Assembly: GCA_029242545.1 (NCBI GenBank)
Contig: JAQWTV010000035.1
Location: 1-36,567 of the forward strand
Length of the DNA: 36,567 bases
Direction: 5' to 3'
From: Roseibacillus sp.
GTDB lineage: Bacteria > Verrucomicrobiota > Verrucomicrobiia > Verrucomicrobiales > Akkermansiaceae
A program made the position numbers and the translations under genes. Below, in pieces: positions 8,485-17,357 of this stretch. The notes under the pieces are model-generated. The model searched no databases. It saw only the letters and a list, made by a program, of their open reading frames with translations, and was not told where the DNA came from. How positions within the stretch are numbered: position 1 is the first letter of the stretch; each line of letters begins with the position of its first letter.

Positions 8485-10179
8485 TCATTCGGCCCGACGA
8501 ATATCTTTCACACTCATCTGCAGGGAAAGTCGTCCCCGAAAAAAATTGCGGTCGATGGTAAAGGCTACATCCCATGGAGGATCGGGCAGTTCACGGCCAC
8601 CAGCCCCAAAAAACATCGCATCCCGCTCTACAATACCCTGCCTAAGGGCGAGCCTCAGATGCTTATTCTTTAAGTGGCGCGGTGAGTCCGTAAGCCACAC
8701 ATCCCGAGACATGAAGACCGGTTGGGGATTACCTGATCCAAAAGGCTGCAAGAGCTCGTAACTGGCAAGAAAATCGAGCGATAGCTCCTCGAATGGCACC
8801 TCTGCATCAATATGCAGGCGCGGCCGCCGACTCTCCGCGTTGGTAGTCTCAAGAACATAGTCACCAAAAGCCTGCCGAAATTCATCCAGCCGGTCCTCGT
8901 GGAGACTGATCCCAGCTGCCATATGGTGCCCTCCTCCCCCCTCAAGAAGTAATCTGCAGGCATCAATCGCATTGACCAGCGACACCCCCTCAATACTTCG
9001 GCCGCTTCCTTTTCCCAATCCATCTTCCCCGAAGGCAATTACAAACGAAGGCTTGTGATATGTCCGCATCAGCTTGGAAGCGACAATCCCAACCACTCCG
9101 GGGTGCCACTTCCGGGATCCAACTACTATCACCGGTGCCCCGTCGCTTGCTGGCTGCTCCTCCAGAAGCCCGAGAGCTTCCTCATGCATTTGCTGCTCAT
9201 GCTTCTGACGGCGCCGATTGTGCTCGTCCAACTGTTCGGCCATCGTTGCTGCTACCTCTCCACAATCCGTCATCAAGGCCTTCAAGGCATCATCGGGAGC
9301 ATCCATCCGACCTGCCGCATTAATGCGGGGACCGATCCGGAATCCCACATCGCTACTGCTGGTATATCCACTAATGCCACTGACCTTCATCAACGCATTT
9401 AACCCCAGGTTTGTGGTCTGCGGCAGCCGCCGTAACCCGTGACGCACCAGCATGCGGTTCTCGTCAACCAATGGGACGATATCCGCCACCGTCGCGACCG
9501 CTACAAGATCCAGTATTTCCTTCAGGTCCACTCCCTCAATCCGACGCGTCTTGAGAAGCGCATGCGCAAGTTTAAAAACGACTCCCGCAGAGCAGAGATA
9601 TCCATAATCATCCCCCAACTTCGGATTGACAACTGCCACCGCAGGAGGCCGGCCCCCGGCCCCTGCTTCATGATGGTCTACCACAATCACGTCGATGCCT
9701 TGAGCCGCTAGCCTCTGTATTTGGTCCCCAGAAGCGGTGCCGCAATCAACTGTAATAAGAAGTGAAGGCCTGCGCTGGGAATCGAGGCAGCGCTCCACCG
9801 CAGAGTCACTTAGCCCGTATCCTTCCTCCCCTCGAATGGGAATAAACGGCTGAACCTCCAGACCGTAGTCCGAAAGAAGACCGGAGAGAATTGTCACGGA
9901 CGTGATCCCGTCTACGTCATAGTCCCCAAAAACGCATATGGGCTCTCCGCTATCTACAGCCTGCAGAATCCTGCTGACAGCCAGGTCCATGTCAGGAAGC
10001 TCAAAGGGGTCACGCAAGTCGCGAAGTCGAGGACGAAGAAATGGCTCCAGCTGCCCGGCATCAGCAAAACCACGCTGGGCGAGTAGCACACGCAGGATGA
10101 ACGGCAGATCGTGACTGCCCGCAGAGTCAGGGCTAACTCCTTCAGGCACTTCTGCTACGATCCATTCCGTTTCCTGCAT
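8485..10179 (-). CDS. recJ: single-stranded-DNA-specific exonuclease RecJ
   Basis: The protein is 564 residues, close to E. coli RecJ (577). It shows the DHH phosphoesterase motifs in order: GDYDVDGITS at about 85-94, TVDCGT, VVDHHEAG at about 165-172, and NPKLGDD. The DHHA1 part carries GGGGHHMAAG. A C-terminal OB-like region ends with FTIDRNFFRGRLSLQMSVKDIR. RecJ degrades single-stranded DNA 5' to 3' in recombination and mismatch repair with Mn or Mg ions. The gene starts 54 bases after the lpxK stop and is followed by recG, giving a minus-strand run lpxK-recJ-recG. Confidence 0.97.
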   Translation of the reverse strand: MQETEWIVAEVPEGVSPDSAGSHDLPFILRVLLAQRGFADAGQLEPFLRPRLRDLRDPFELPDMDLAVSRILQAVDSGEPICVFGDYDVDGITSVTILSGLLSDYGLEVQPFIPIRGEEGYGLSDSAVERCLDSQRRPSLLITVDCGTASGDQIQRLAAQGIDVIVVDHHEAGAGGRPPAVAVVNPKLGDDYGYLCSAGVVFKLAHALLKTRRIEGVDLKEILDLVAVATVADIVPLVDENRMLVRHGLRRLPQTTNLGLNALMKVSGISGYTSSSDVGFRIGPRINAAGRMDAPDDALKALMTDCGEVAATMAEQLDEHNRRRQKHEQQMHEEALGLLEEQPASDGAPVIVVGSRKWHPGVVGIVASKLMRTYHKPSFVIAFGEDGLGKGSGRSIEGVSLVNAIDACRLLLEGGGGHHMAAGISLHEDRLDEFRQAFGDYVLETTNAESRRPRLHIDAEVPFEELSLDFLASYELLQPFGSGNPQPVFMSRDVWLTDSPRHLKNKHLRLALRQGIVERDAMFFGAGGRELPDPPWDVAFTIDRNFFRGRLSLQMSVKDIRRAE

Positions 10180-10233
10180 CTTCCAGCCTCAGCTTGTGTT
10201 CTATGAAGAGCCTAGAGTTCACCCGCGACCGGC

Positions 10234-11478
10234 TCAAGAACCTATGGGGTCCCGCAGAAGCCTCTCCTCCACCCAGTCGATTGCAGGCTTCTCTCTTGGC
10301 TCGACGAGATGACCTATAAAACGATCCCATCCATCCTGCCCGTCAATAATTTCTACCTCAATCCGTAAAAAATAAATCTCTACATCTAGCTCACTCGGCT
10401 TGAGAAAACGCACTGCGTCCTTCTCAGTCGTGATAATCAACTCGATGTCCCGCTCAACGCAGCGGGTCATAAAGCGGTCGATTTCCTCCTGCCTGAATTG
10501 GTGGTGATCAGAAAAAATTCGATGGAACTCAACCCTCGCACCCAGCTTTTCCAGCAAACTCTCAAAACTCTCCGGCACCGCAATTCCGCTGATTGCAGCA
10601 ACGTATTTTCCCTCGAGGTCCTCAAGAGCAAGCCGGCCATCTCCAAAAACCTGCTGGAGGTATTTCGGAGCATGTGTCGTCTGCATCACCTCTGCTGCAG
10701 GGTTGTAGCTTCGAAGGGAGGAAAGAAGCCCCTCCTCCGTCAGTCCATGGCACTTAGTGATCATGATATGACTTGCGCGACATAGGTTTCTAGGGGGCTC
10801 CCGTAATGTCCCCCGAGGGAGAAGGGCACGAGCAGAGGTTCCAAATGGCGCATTCTGGTCAACGAGGACAAGATCATACTCATGGTCTAGGGCCAGATAT
10901 TGCAACCCATCATCGAGAACGAGGACATCTGCCTCCATTTCCTTCACCGCAAAGCGTCCCGCCTTAACCCTGTTCTTGTCTACTACGACCTGTACCCCCT
11001 TGAGATTCTTCGCCAGCATGTAGGGCTCATCCCCCGCATAGACTGCGTCCAACAAAAGCTCTTTGCCATCACTGACAATCTTTGGCAGAGCCGCACATTC
11101 TACTGGATCAAGGTCACCCCACTGCTGGGGCTCATCCAGCTTACGACTTTTATACCCCCTGCTCAAAATGGCGACTTTGCGGCCTCGCTCCCGAAGCGAA
11201 CGAGCCAAGAGCTCTACCACTGGTGTCTTACCAGTTCCTCCCACCGTAAGGTTCCCCACACTTACAACCCGGGCACCTAGTTGCGCTGGTTGCTTCCAGC
11301 GCTTCCGGTGGATTGCCAACCGGCACTGAACGAGCAGACCGAAAATATACGATAGGCCCCTGAAGAGCACCCGCGCGATGGTAGCTCCCACGCCTCGAGC
11401 CCGTCCGAAAATGACATCGGAAGCCCACTTTTCTACATCTTCCCCTACCTGACCCACGCGGAGAACATAACGGAGCAT
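10234..11478 (-). CDS. lpxK: tetraacyldisaccharide 4'-kinase (lipid A synthesis)
   Basis: LpxK phosphorylates the 4' position of the lipid A disaccharide at the inner membrane, giving lipid IVA. The characteristic P-loop VGNLTVGGTGKTPVVELLA is at about residues 72-90, preceded by one amphipathic or membrane-associated segment (ARVLFRGLSYIFGLLVQC). Downstream, LSRGYKSR, VGDEPYMLA-like AGDEPYMLAKNL, VLDDGLQY and FSDHHQF are all standard LpxK motifs. At 414 residues it is longer than E. coli LpxK (328), with additions at both ends. The ATG is preceded by AGGTGG at short spacing. The gene implies a lipopolysaccharide-bearing outer membrane. It is divergent from rph. Confidence 0.95.
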   Translation of the reverse strand: MLRYVLRVGQVGEDVEKWASDVIFGRARGVGATIARVLFRGLSYIFGLLVQCRLAIHRKRWKQPAQLGARVVSVGNLTVGGTGKTPVVELLARSLRERGRKVAILSRGYKSRKLDEPQQWGDLDPVECAALPKIVSDGKELLLDAVYAGDEPYMLAKNLKGVQVVVDKNRVKAGRFAVKEMEADVLVLDDGLQYLALDHEYDLVLVDQNAPFGTSARALLPRGTLREPPRNLCRASHIMITKCHGLTEEGLLSSLRSYNPAAEVMQTTHAPKYLQQVFGDGRLALEDLEGKYVAAISGIAVPESFESLLEKLGARVEFHRIFSDHHQFRQEEIDRFMTRCVERDIELIITTEKDAVRFLKPSELDVEIYFLRIEVEIIDGQDGWDRFIGHLVEPREKPAIDWVEERLLRDPIGS

Positions 11479-11568
11479 TCACCACCTGTGAAAGTGGGAA
11501 AGACGGAATATTCCTCCCTTTCCCGTTTCCCCCCTTGCGACCCTCCCTCGCGGGACTACGCTCCCCTC

Positions 11569-12339
11569 ATGCCTCGTCCAGATGGTCGTGCTCCCGATCA
11601 ACTCCGCCCTGTTTCCTTTGTTCCCAATGTGGCCCCACATGCCTCTGGCTCGGTTCTAGTCAATTTCGGTAACACCCGCGTCATCTGCGCAGCCACTATC
11701 CAGGAGGATGTTCCGCGCTGGATGAAGGCGCAGGGTGTTCCAGGAGGCTGGCTTACCGCTGAATACAGTATGCTTCCGTATTCAACCCACGACCGCAAAT
11801 CTCGCGATATCAGCCGTGGCAAACTTGATGGTCGTTCCTCCGAAATCCAACGCCTGATTGGCCGAGCCCTCAGAGCCGTGACGGATCTGAAGAAGCTCGG
11901 AGCCAGAACCATCTGGGTGGATTGTGACGTCCTCCAGGCAGACGGGGGCACCCGAACAGCTTCCATCACCGGCGGATGTGTTGCCGTCGCCATCGCCTTA
12001 AACCGCCTGATCGGGACCGGCGGGCTTACCGAATTTCCAATGACACAGCTGGTGGCAGCGGTAAGTGCAGGAGTCTGTGACGGCCTCCCTGTTCTTGACC
12101 TGAACTATCCTGAAGACAGAGATGCTTCGGTGGACTTTAATGTCGTGATGACGGAAGACGGAAATTTTGTGGAGCTGCAGGGAAGCGGCGAGGAGAGCGT
12201 TTTTACCTCCAGCGAAATGCAGGAGATGCTCGAACTTTCCCGGAAAGGCATCGAAGATCTGGTAGGTTTACAGCGTGAGGCGATCCTCGCGGCGGAGCAG
12301 AGCGACGGAAAATCTTTACCCGATTTGGGTAGCGCCTAG
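11569..12339 (+). CDS. rph: ribonuclease PH
   Basis: RNase PH trims tRNA 3' ends by phosphorolysis. The ATG at 11569 gives MPRPDGRAPDQLRPVSF, which is the usual family start; the frame stays open further upstream but that part has no family match. The protein has 256 residues. Conserved segments include GSVLVNFGNTRVICAA, GGWLTAEYSMLPYSTH, RSSEIQRLIGRALRA, and VDCDVLQADGGTRTASITGG. The C-terminal VVMTEDGNFVELQGSGEE is also typical. No Shine-Dalgarno site is visible; the bases before the ATG are C-rich. The gene is divergent from lpxK and precedes the pseudopilin gene by 133 bases. Confidence 0.96.
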   Translation: MPRPDGRAPDQLRPVSFVPNVAPHASGSVLVNFGNTRVICAATIQEDVPRWMKAQGVPGGWLTAEYSMLPYSTHDRKSRDISRGKLDGRSSEIQRLIGRALRAVTDLKKLGARTIWVDCDVLQADGGTRTASITGGCVAVAIALNRLIGTGGLTEFPMTQLVAAVSAGVCDGLPVLDLNYPEDRDASVDFNVVMTEDGNFVELQGSGEESVFTSSEMQEMLELSRKGIEDLVGLQREAILAAEQSDGKSLPDLGSA

Positions 12340-12472
12340 CTTTTCCCCTTGTTCGCTCCCGGCAGAAAGTTAGTATCCAAGGCCGCGCTTGACGTTTCTT
12401 CCTGCAGGCAGAAACGCCCTGCATTACCGAGCGAAGCATCTTAAAAAAACAACAATTAACCCCGGATTACAC

Positions 12473-13174
12473 ATGAACATTGCCACAAGCAGCAGACGGA
12501 AAGGCTTTACTCTGGTCGAACTCCTCGTCGTTATCGCGATCATCGTCTCGCTCGCCGCACTTGCCACGCCGCAGATCTTCAAGGCTCTGAAACGTGCCGC
12601 CCTTGCGGAAGCGATCAACAACGCAAAGCAGGTTAAGCTGGCGCTTGATTCCTTCGCTACGGACTTCGATGGACAGTATCCGAGCGAGGATACCGCCGAG
12701 TATCTCTCGGAAGGCGGAACTGGGACAACGTATTCCAATGATTATTTCAGACAGATGTTTCTCTCTGGAGACACCGAGTCAGAGACAATTTTCTGGGTGA
12801 AGAATTCGGCCGTTGCCTCGAAAGCAGCACCTGATGACAAGGTCAAGGAGGGAGGACGGATCCAAGCGGATCAGGTTCTTCAGGAAGGTGATGCTCACTG
12901 GGCCTACGTCACAGACCAGACCAATCTGGATACTGGAAGCCGTCCCATCATCCTCGACGGTTACAAGGCGGACGCCTCCGAGTGGGATGCTACAACTTGG
13001 GATAATAAGGTCGTCGTTCTCAGGATTGACGGGGCATGTAAGCCAATGCGCATGCGCCCCAGCGATGGTAAGGTTCTGGATGGTTCCAAGAATGATATCC
13101 TCTCTGCCCAAGCTGATGCATGGGATGGGGAAAGCCCATCTGACCTCCTCAAGCAGCCTCAAGGCGGCAGATAG
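12473..13174 (+). CDS. type IV pilin-like / type II secretion pseudopilin
   Basis: From the ATG at 12473 the 233-residue product begins with a short basic leader (MNIATSSRRKG) and then FTLVELLVVIAIIVSLAAL, the classic prepilin N-terminus; a prepilin peptidase should cut between G and F, leaving Glu at position 5 of the mature protein. The rest of the helix and a globular domain follow (QVKLALDSFATDFDGQYPSED, RPIILDGYKAD, VVVLRIDGACKPMRM). The long and varied pseudopilin families of Verrucomicrobia and Planctomycetes look like this. No assembly ATPase, secretin or peptidase gene is near, so it works with machinery coded elsewhere. Two hairpins, one a strong terminator, follow the gene. Confidence 0.88.
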   Translation: MNIATSSRRKGFTLVELLVVIAIIVSLAALATPQIFKALKRAALAEAINNAKQVKLALDSFATDFDGQYPSEDTAEYLSEGGTGTTYSNDYFRQMFLSGDTESETIFWVKNSAVASKAAPDDKVKEGGRIQADQVLQEGDAHWAYVTDQTNLDTGSRPIILDGYKADASEWDATTWDNKVVVLRIDGACKPMRMRPSDGKVLDGSKNDILSAQADAWDGESPSDLLKQPQGGR

Positions 13175-13183
13175 CAATCTGCC
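13166..13183 (+). repeat. 7-bp perfect hairpin across the pseudopilin stop codon
   Basis: GGCAGAT (13166-13172) pairs with ATCTGCC (13177-13183) around a loop of four bases. The stop codon TAG begins inside the stem. It stands 15 bases before the main terminator hairpin and may help protect the message 3' end or slow release; either role is inference. Confidence 0.45.
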
Positions 13184-13198
13184 ATGCTCTATATTCTC

Positions 13199-13231
13199 AA
13201 GGCCGGTGCGGAAGCACCGGCCTTATTTTTT
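13199..13231 (+). terminator. strong Rho-independent terminator after the pseudopilin gene
   Basis: An 11-bp perfect stem, AAGGCCGGTGC with GCACCGGCCTT, closes a GGAA (GNRA-type) tetraloop and is followed at once by ATTTTTT. The 24-base gap from the stop codon and the T-run show it ends the plus-strand pseudopilin message. The A residues before the stem are too few and broken to make it an obvious bidirectional terminator for the convergent isomerase gene. Confidence 0.92.
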
Positions 13232-13278
13232 ACCGAGCACCGCAAGCCTAACTAGAGACAGGAACGCACCCTCCCCGT

Positions 13279-14442
13279 TCACAGATCCCGCTCAAGCACA
13301 TCGAAGAACACTTCGACATGCTTTCTTTCACGCTCACGAAGTCCCTTCCGGTATTCACGCAACCCATCCCTGCGCTTGACCGCCTCTAGGGCGGCAAGAA
13401 CCTCTGCACGCGCCTCCACGAATGTTCGCTCCCGAGGCTCCCTTTTCTCCAGCACCTCAAGAAGATGCCAGCCCATTTCTGTCTGAATTAGCGCGGGCTT
13501 GCGCAGTTCCAGCCCGAAGAGATGCTCTACGAGGCCCTCGGGGACACGTGCGGGCTGCATCCACCCTAGATCACCGCCTTCATCCCTTGTCTTTTCGTCT
13601 TCGCTAAACCGGAGGGCCAGATCATCAAAATCCGCGCCTTGGGATAACTCATCCTGCGCTTTCTCTAAGACTTCTGCCACTTCTTTCAGCTCCCTCCCCT
13701 CCAAGCCCACAGTTGAGCGGAAAATATGCCTCGCACGCACTCTTTCGGGATGCCTTAGCCGTTTCTTGTTTTCCTCAAACCAGACCTCTGCCTCTTTCTC
13801 CCCAACCGTAACATCTATCATTCCAGTGAGGTATTTCTCCTGCTGAATCCTGGCCGCAATCCTGAACCGCAGCTCCTTTTCGCTCCACCCCATTTCGCTC
13901 AGCGATGCAAGGTAGTCCCGCTCACTGGGATAGCGTGCGGTGAAGCGTGACAGTTCAAAGGAGATTTCCTCTTCTGTCACCGGGACTTCAGATTGACTGA
14001 ACCGAACCTTAAGTCGGAGAAGATGAAGATCGATCAGATCATTCAACGCCGCGCGCCTCAGCAGCAGCTTCTCTTCCCGCTGCAGGCCTTCCCTCTTTTG
14101 TCCGGAGCGCCACAGGTTCTCCTCCACCCGGCGATCGACTTGAGACAATAGGATGGGCTGATAGTGAATCCGAGCCACTACTCCGGCCCACTTGGCTGCT
14201 TCCACCACCTCACTACTGTTTGGAGCCCTGCGCTCGAACGAGCGCCGTAACGGCCCTCCAATAACAAAAAGATCCGTTACAAGATACAGGATCACGACAG
14301 CATATATCACCGCCCGGGCGAGGGCGCCCTTGTCGACCATTGACCGTTCGGAAGCAGTTGCAGGGTCGGACACGGCTCCTATTCTGGTCAGGGCCTGGCT
14401 GGTTTCCGAGCGTAAATCAAGAGGTCCAATATCAACGAACAA
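13279..14442 (-). CDS. membrane-anchored parvulin-type peptidyl-prolyl isomerase (PpiC/SurA-like)
   Basis: The product has one N-terminal membrane anchor (ARAVIYAVVILYLVTDLFVIGG), a SurA-like helical N-domain (about 80-220) with DLHLLRLKVRFSQSEV, and a rotamase domain at about 234-345 (RVRARHIFRSTVG, DFDDLALRFSEDEKT, EGGDLGWMQPARVPEGL, ETEMGWHLLEVLEK-like end). Such proteins help fold exported and outer-membrane proteins in the periplasm. The listed start is a TTG that overlaps the L,D-transpeptidase stop by 11 bases, which suggests coupled translation. An ATG at 14340 would give MVDKGALARAV and a shorter head and is a fair alternative. The charged C-terminal helix (YRKGLRERERKHVEVFFDVL) is also seen in SurA-like chaperones. 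Confidence 0.85.
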   Translation of the reverse strand: MFVDIGPLDLRSETSQALTRIGAVSDPATASERSMVDKGALARAVIYAVVILYLVTDLFVIGGPLRRSFERRAPNSSEVVEAAKWAGVVARIHYQPILLSQVDRRVEENLWRSGQKREGLQREEKLLLRRAALNDLIDLHLLRLKVRFSQSEVPVTEEEISFELSRFTARYPSERDYLASLSEMGWSEKELRFRIAARIQQEKYLTGMIDVTVGEKEAEVWFEENKKRLRHPERVRARHIFRSTVGLEGRELKEVAEVLEKAQDELSQGADFDDLALRFSEDEKTRDEGGDLGWMQPARVPEGLVEHLFGLELRKPALIQTEMGWHLLEVLEKREPRERTFVEARAEVLAALEAVKRRDGLREYRKGLRERERKHVEVFFDVLERDL

Positions 14443-15652
14443 TCACCTTGGCCCCGGGACGAATCATGGTCGGAAATCGCATCGCATCCCAGTTAGCAAG
14501 CCGAATACACCCTGCGCTGAGGGACCTCCCTATGGTCCGCGGACTTGCAGTGCCATGGATCCCGATTCCTGACTTAGTGAGACCCGACCATAATATGCCC
14601 ACGGGAAGGTTCGGACCGGGAGGGATCTGTAGCACCTTACTCCGGTCCTTACTGCGAACACCGGTATCGAGAAGCTGCTTGTCGTAATACCAGCTTGGAA
14701 GCTCCAGACAATTGGCTATGGCCCACTCCCCATGGTGGGTTTGCTCAAGTTTCCCCGGGGTAATCGGAAACATTGCGATTAATTTCTGCGGCTTAAACTT
14801 TTCGTTCTTTTCCGCGACTACGACCGCGGCACCCGGCGCTACCGGAGAGGATCCCGCCTCGTAGATGAAGAGAGTTCGCCCAATGGTATCTATCACTACT
14901 GTCCGGGCGCTGAGGCCCAGATCCTCCCCATGAGACCGTCCCTCCTTCAGGCTCTCGATCAGGAATGGGGAGACGTTTGGCACCTTCAGAGCCTTCCGAG
15001 GGGCAATCCCGTTTGCAACGGCTACTCCATTTAAAGTGACCAGAAAACTTTCGGATGTGTGATAGCGCTCCGCCATGAACTCAAGATAGCTACGATATGA
15101 CATCCGCTCCTCCTCTGCCTGCTCCGCGTATTCCAGTGGGAGAGCCGGGTTGACCCACTCCGAGGCCGAATCGGGAACAATCGCAATCGCGTAGGTCTGG
15201 CCCAGCATTCGATCTGCTTCTTTGCGAAGAGCCTCCCAGTCATCTGGTTGGCGCCCCATGCTCCGATTGTAGGAGTGCACTGCCTTGGTGGTAAACTTAC
15301 CGGGCTTGCCATCGATGAAACCCGGCCCGAACCGTTTCTCATCTAGGTAGATCTGAAGTCGCACGTTGGGTGCGACAACATTGGCCCTCTCAACACGTGC
15401 TCTTGCCGCAGCAAGATCTTTTTCATCGACCGCTTCCGCCTCCACGACAATCACGGCCTTCCTTGGGGCCTTCTCTTCAATCCGGGAAGAGACCTCTTCC
15501 GCATCAGGACTACTCTTGTCCAGCTGAGGATCCGGCAGATTTGGAGATGGGGCTCTCTCCTCGCCTTGCAGCGGCAAGGCCAAGGCTCCCAGCAGGAGCA
15601 AAGGCACCGCCAGGAGCTGCCAGCATGGGAGCAGGTTTTGCGTCATTTTCAT
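14432..15652 (-). CDS. L,D-transpeptidase (YkuD family), exported
   Basis: A signal peptide (MKMTQNLLPC then LLAVPLLLLGALALPLQG) starts this 406-residue protein. A low-complexity stretch follows, then a region around residues 190-240 that may be a degenerate LysM-like module (YHTSESFLVTLNGVAVANGI). The YkuD catalytic domain is at the C-terminus with GIGIHGTA (H366) and the nucleophile in SAGCIRL (C382), together with PVGILWSGLTKSGIGIHG. The enzyme forms 3-3 cross-links in peptidoglycan or attaches proteins to it in the periplasm. It lies just upstream of, and overlaps, the isomerase gene. The start ATG is followed by a second in-frame ATG two codons on. Confidence 0.92.
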   Translation of the reverse strand: MKMTQNLLPCWQLLAVPLLLLGALALPLQGEERAPSPNLPDPQLDKSSPDAEEVSSRIEEKAPRKAVIVVEAEAVDEKDLAAARARVERANVVAPNVRLQIYLDEKRFGPGFIDGKPGKFTTKAVHSYNRSMGRQPDDWEALRKEADRMLGQTYAIAIVPDSASEWVNPALPLEYAEQAEEERMSYRSYLEFMAERYHTSESFLVTLNGVAVANGIAPRKALKVPNVSPFLIESLKEGRSHGEDLGLSARTVVIDTIGRTLFIYEAGSSPVAPGAAVVVAEKNEKFKPQKLIAMFPITPGKLEQTHHGEWAIANCLELPSWYYDKQLLDTGVRSKDRSKVLQIPPGPNLPVGILWSGLTKSGIGIHGTASPRTIGRSLSAGCIRLANWDAMRFPTMIRPGAKVIVR

Positions 15653-15802
15653 GAAGATTTTTTGAATGTCGCTATACCCATAGTAATTGAATCTGCCCGC
15701 TTTGCCAAGCCAACTGCACCGTCACATCGGCGGCCAAGTCCAGATCTCTCGCGCCTCAAATCAATTACTACGCGAATGAAGGGAATTTATGCCCGAACGC
15801 AA

Positions 15803-17101
15803 CTATGCCAGTCCAACCTCTCCGTAGCCCTCCAAGCGGCCCTCCAATTCCCTACTCACCAACACCTCCACGAGCACATCATTACCCTCATAAGATGTCT
15901 CCAGGACCTTGGCCTCCGCGTGGAGAAGAGATACCAGGTCTCCACGATGCTGAGGAATTCGGTAGCGCCTGCGCGATACCGCCCGGGAAAGATAATCCAC
16001 AAACTTATGATGGAGGGCGTCTATTCCCTCCCCACTCCTGGCTGAAATAGAAACCGCTTCTGGAAACTGAGCCTCCAGGGCTCGAAGCCGCTGGGGATCA
16101 TCCACAAGGTCGATCTTGTTGAGCACGGTAAGAACCGGCTTCTCCGCGGCACCAAGTTCTGTCATCACCTCCAAGGTGGTATCGCAAAGGCGTTCCAGCT
16201 CGGGCTCGCTCGCATCGAGAACATGCACGAGGAAATCGGCAAGGACTGCTTCCTCTAAGGTGGCCTTGAAGGACTCGACGAGGCGATGCGGCAAGTTCCT
16301 GACAAAACCCACCGTATCGGTCACCAGCAAATCGCGGCCATCCGGCAGTTCGACTCTCCTGGTGGTAGGGTCCAGAGTTGCGAAAAGCATGTCCGCCTCA
16401 AGGACTTCAGATCCAGAGAGAAGATTCAGCAGCGTGGACTTTCCTGAATTTGTATAACCGACGATGGCGGCATGAGGCGCTTCTGCCTTCTGGCGCTCCT
16501 TGCGCTGCGTGGCGCGTTGTTTTCGCACCGCAGAAAGGTCCGCCTTGATCCTGTCTATCCGCTTCCGTGCCATCCGCCGATCAACTTCGATCTGCTGCTC
16601 ACCCATCCCCCGGGCCGCAGCCGAGCCTCCAGAGCCGCCTCCGCCCTCCCGGTCGAGGTGACCCCACATTCGGGCCATCCGCGGAAGAGCATATTCCATC
16701 CTTGCCAGCTCAACCTGTAAACGGGCCTCTCTTGTCTGGGCCCTCCGCGCAAAGATATCGAGAATGATCTCCTCCCGGTCGATCACGGTCATATCCGCAG
16801 CTTCTTCCCATTCCCGCTGCTGGTTGGGAGCCAATTGATTATCGAATACGATACAATCACATCCAAGTTCCCGTGCTCGAACAGAAACTTCCTCCGCCTT
16901 TCCCTTCCCACAGAGAAATTTCTTCTGGGTTTCCCGAGCCCTCACAAGCTGATCGCCCACAACTCCTATTCCGAGCGTATCAACAAGCTCCGCCAGTTCG
17001 TTTAAAAGGCTCCGAGATTCCTCTTCTTCGCGCTTATCGAAGCAAATGCGAACGAGGAGAGCTCTCTCGACCATCTGCGGTCTGTCACGCACCTCAAACA
17101 C
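15803..17101 (-). CDS. hflX: ribosome-associated GTPase HflX
   Basis: HflX binds the large ribosomal subunit and splits stalled ribosomes under stress. The 432-residue protein has the N-terminal HflX domain (SLLNELAELVDTLGIGVVGD, FLCGKGKAEEV, VFDNQLAPNQQRE), a helical linker with a glycine-rich turn (GGGGSGGSAAARGMGEQQ), and the G domain: G1 GYTNSGKS, G3 in VTDTVGFVRNLPHRLVESF, G4 NKID. A C-terminal domain follows. The listed start is GTG; an ATG at 17074 (MVERALLV) is possible. It faces away from leuC across a 256-base gap. Its stop lies 150 bases before the L,D-transpeptidase start, so the two may be transcribed together. Confidence 0.95.
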   Translation of the reverse strand: MFEVRDRPQMVERALLVRICFDKREEEESRSLLNELAELVDTLGIGVVGDQLVRARETQKKFLCGKGKAEEVSVRARELGCDCIVFDNQLAPNQQREWEEAADMTVIDREEIILDIFARRAQTREARLQVELARMEYALPRMARMWGHLDREGGGGSGGSAAARGMGEQQIEVDRRMARKRIDRIKADLSAVRKQRATQRKERQKAEAPHAAIVGYTNSGKSTLLNLLSGSEVLEADMLFATLDPTTRRVELPDGRDLLVTDTVGFVRNLPHRLVESFKATLEEAVLADFLVHVLDASEPELERLCDTTLEVMTELGAAEKPVLTVLNKIDLVDDPQRLRALEAQFPEAVSISARSGEGIDALHHKFVDYLSRAVSRRRYRIPQHRGDLVSLLHAEAKVLETSYEGNDVLVEVLVSRELEGRLEGYGEVGLA

Positions 17102-17256
17102 AGCTCAGAAACCATACGCCTTCGCACGATCTAATCACGCCAAAAGACCCCACAGGCCCGCCAGACCGAATCTGCTCATTCCGTTGCCATAACCCAGCCA
17201 AACCTCTTTTCGGTAGCCAAGATCGAGCTGTGCGGGGCAAATATACTCTCAAACTC

Positions 17257-17271
17257 CCCCTCTGGGAGGGG
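17257..17271. repeat. GC-rich hairpin in the hflX-leuC gap
   Basis: CCCCTC and GAGGGG form a 6-bp stem with a three-base loop about 90 bases before leuC. There is no T-run after it. The 256-base gap (17102-17357) holds no gene I can support, no tRNA and no obvious leucine-rich leader peptide. Confidence 0.3.
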
Positions 17272-17332
17272 TTCCCGACCCATACTAGGGCTACTTGTGA
17301 CTTGCCCGAAAGCGTATTTCAGAGCAGTTTCC

Positions 17333-17352
17333 CCCACCCCGCAACAGGTGGG
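17333..17352 (+). promoter_or_regulatory. hairpin overlapping the likely leuC ribosome site
   Basis: CCCACC (17333-17338) can pair with GGTGGG (17347-17352). The latter includes AGGTGGG, the only Shine-Dalgarno-like sequence before the leuC ATG at 17358. The 6-bp stem with an eight-base loop could hide the site and reduce translation. This is seen in sequence; any control by leucine or other signals is inference. Confidence 0.35.
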
Positions 17353-17357
17353 ACTAC

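Noticed and set aside
17102..17357. tRNA, riboswitch or leucine leader peptide before leuC
   Set aside because: No cloverleaf, no T-box-like conserved segment and no run of leucine codons in a short frame is visible.
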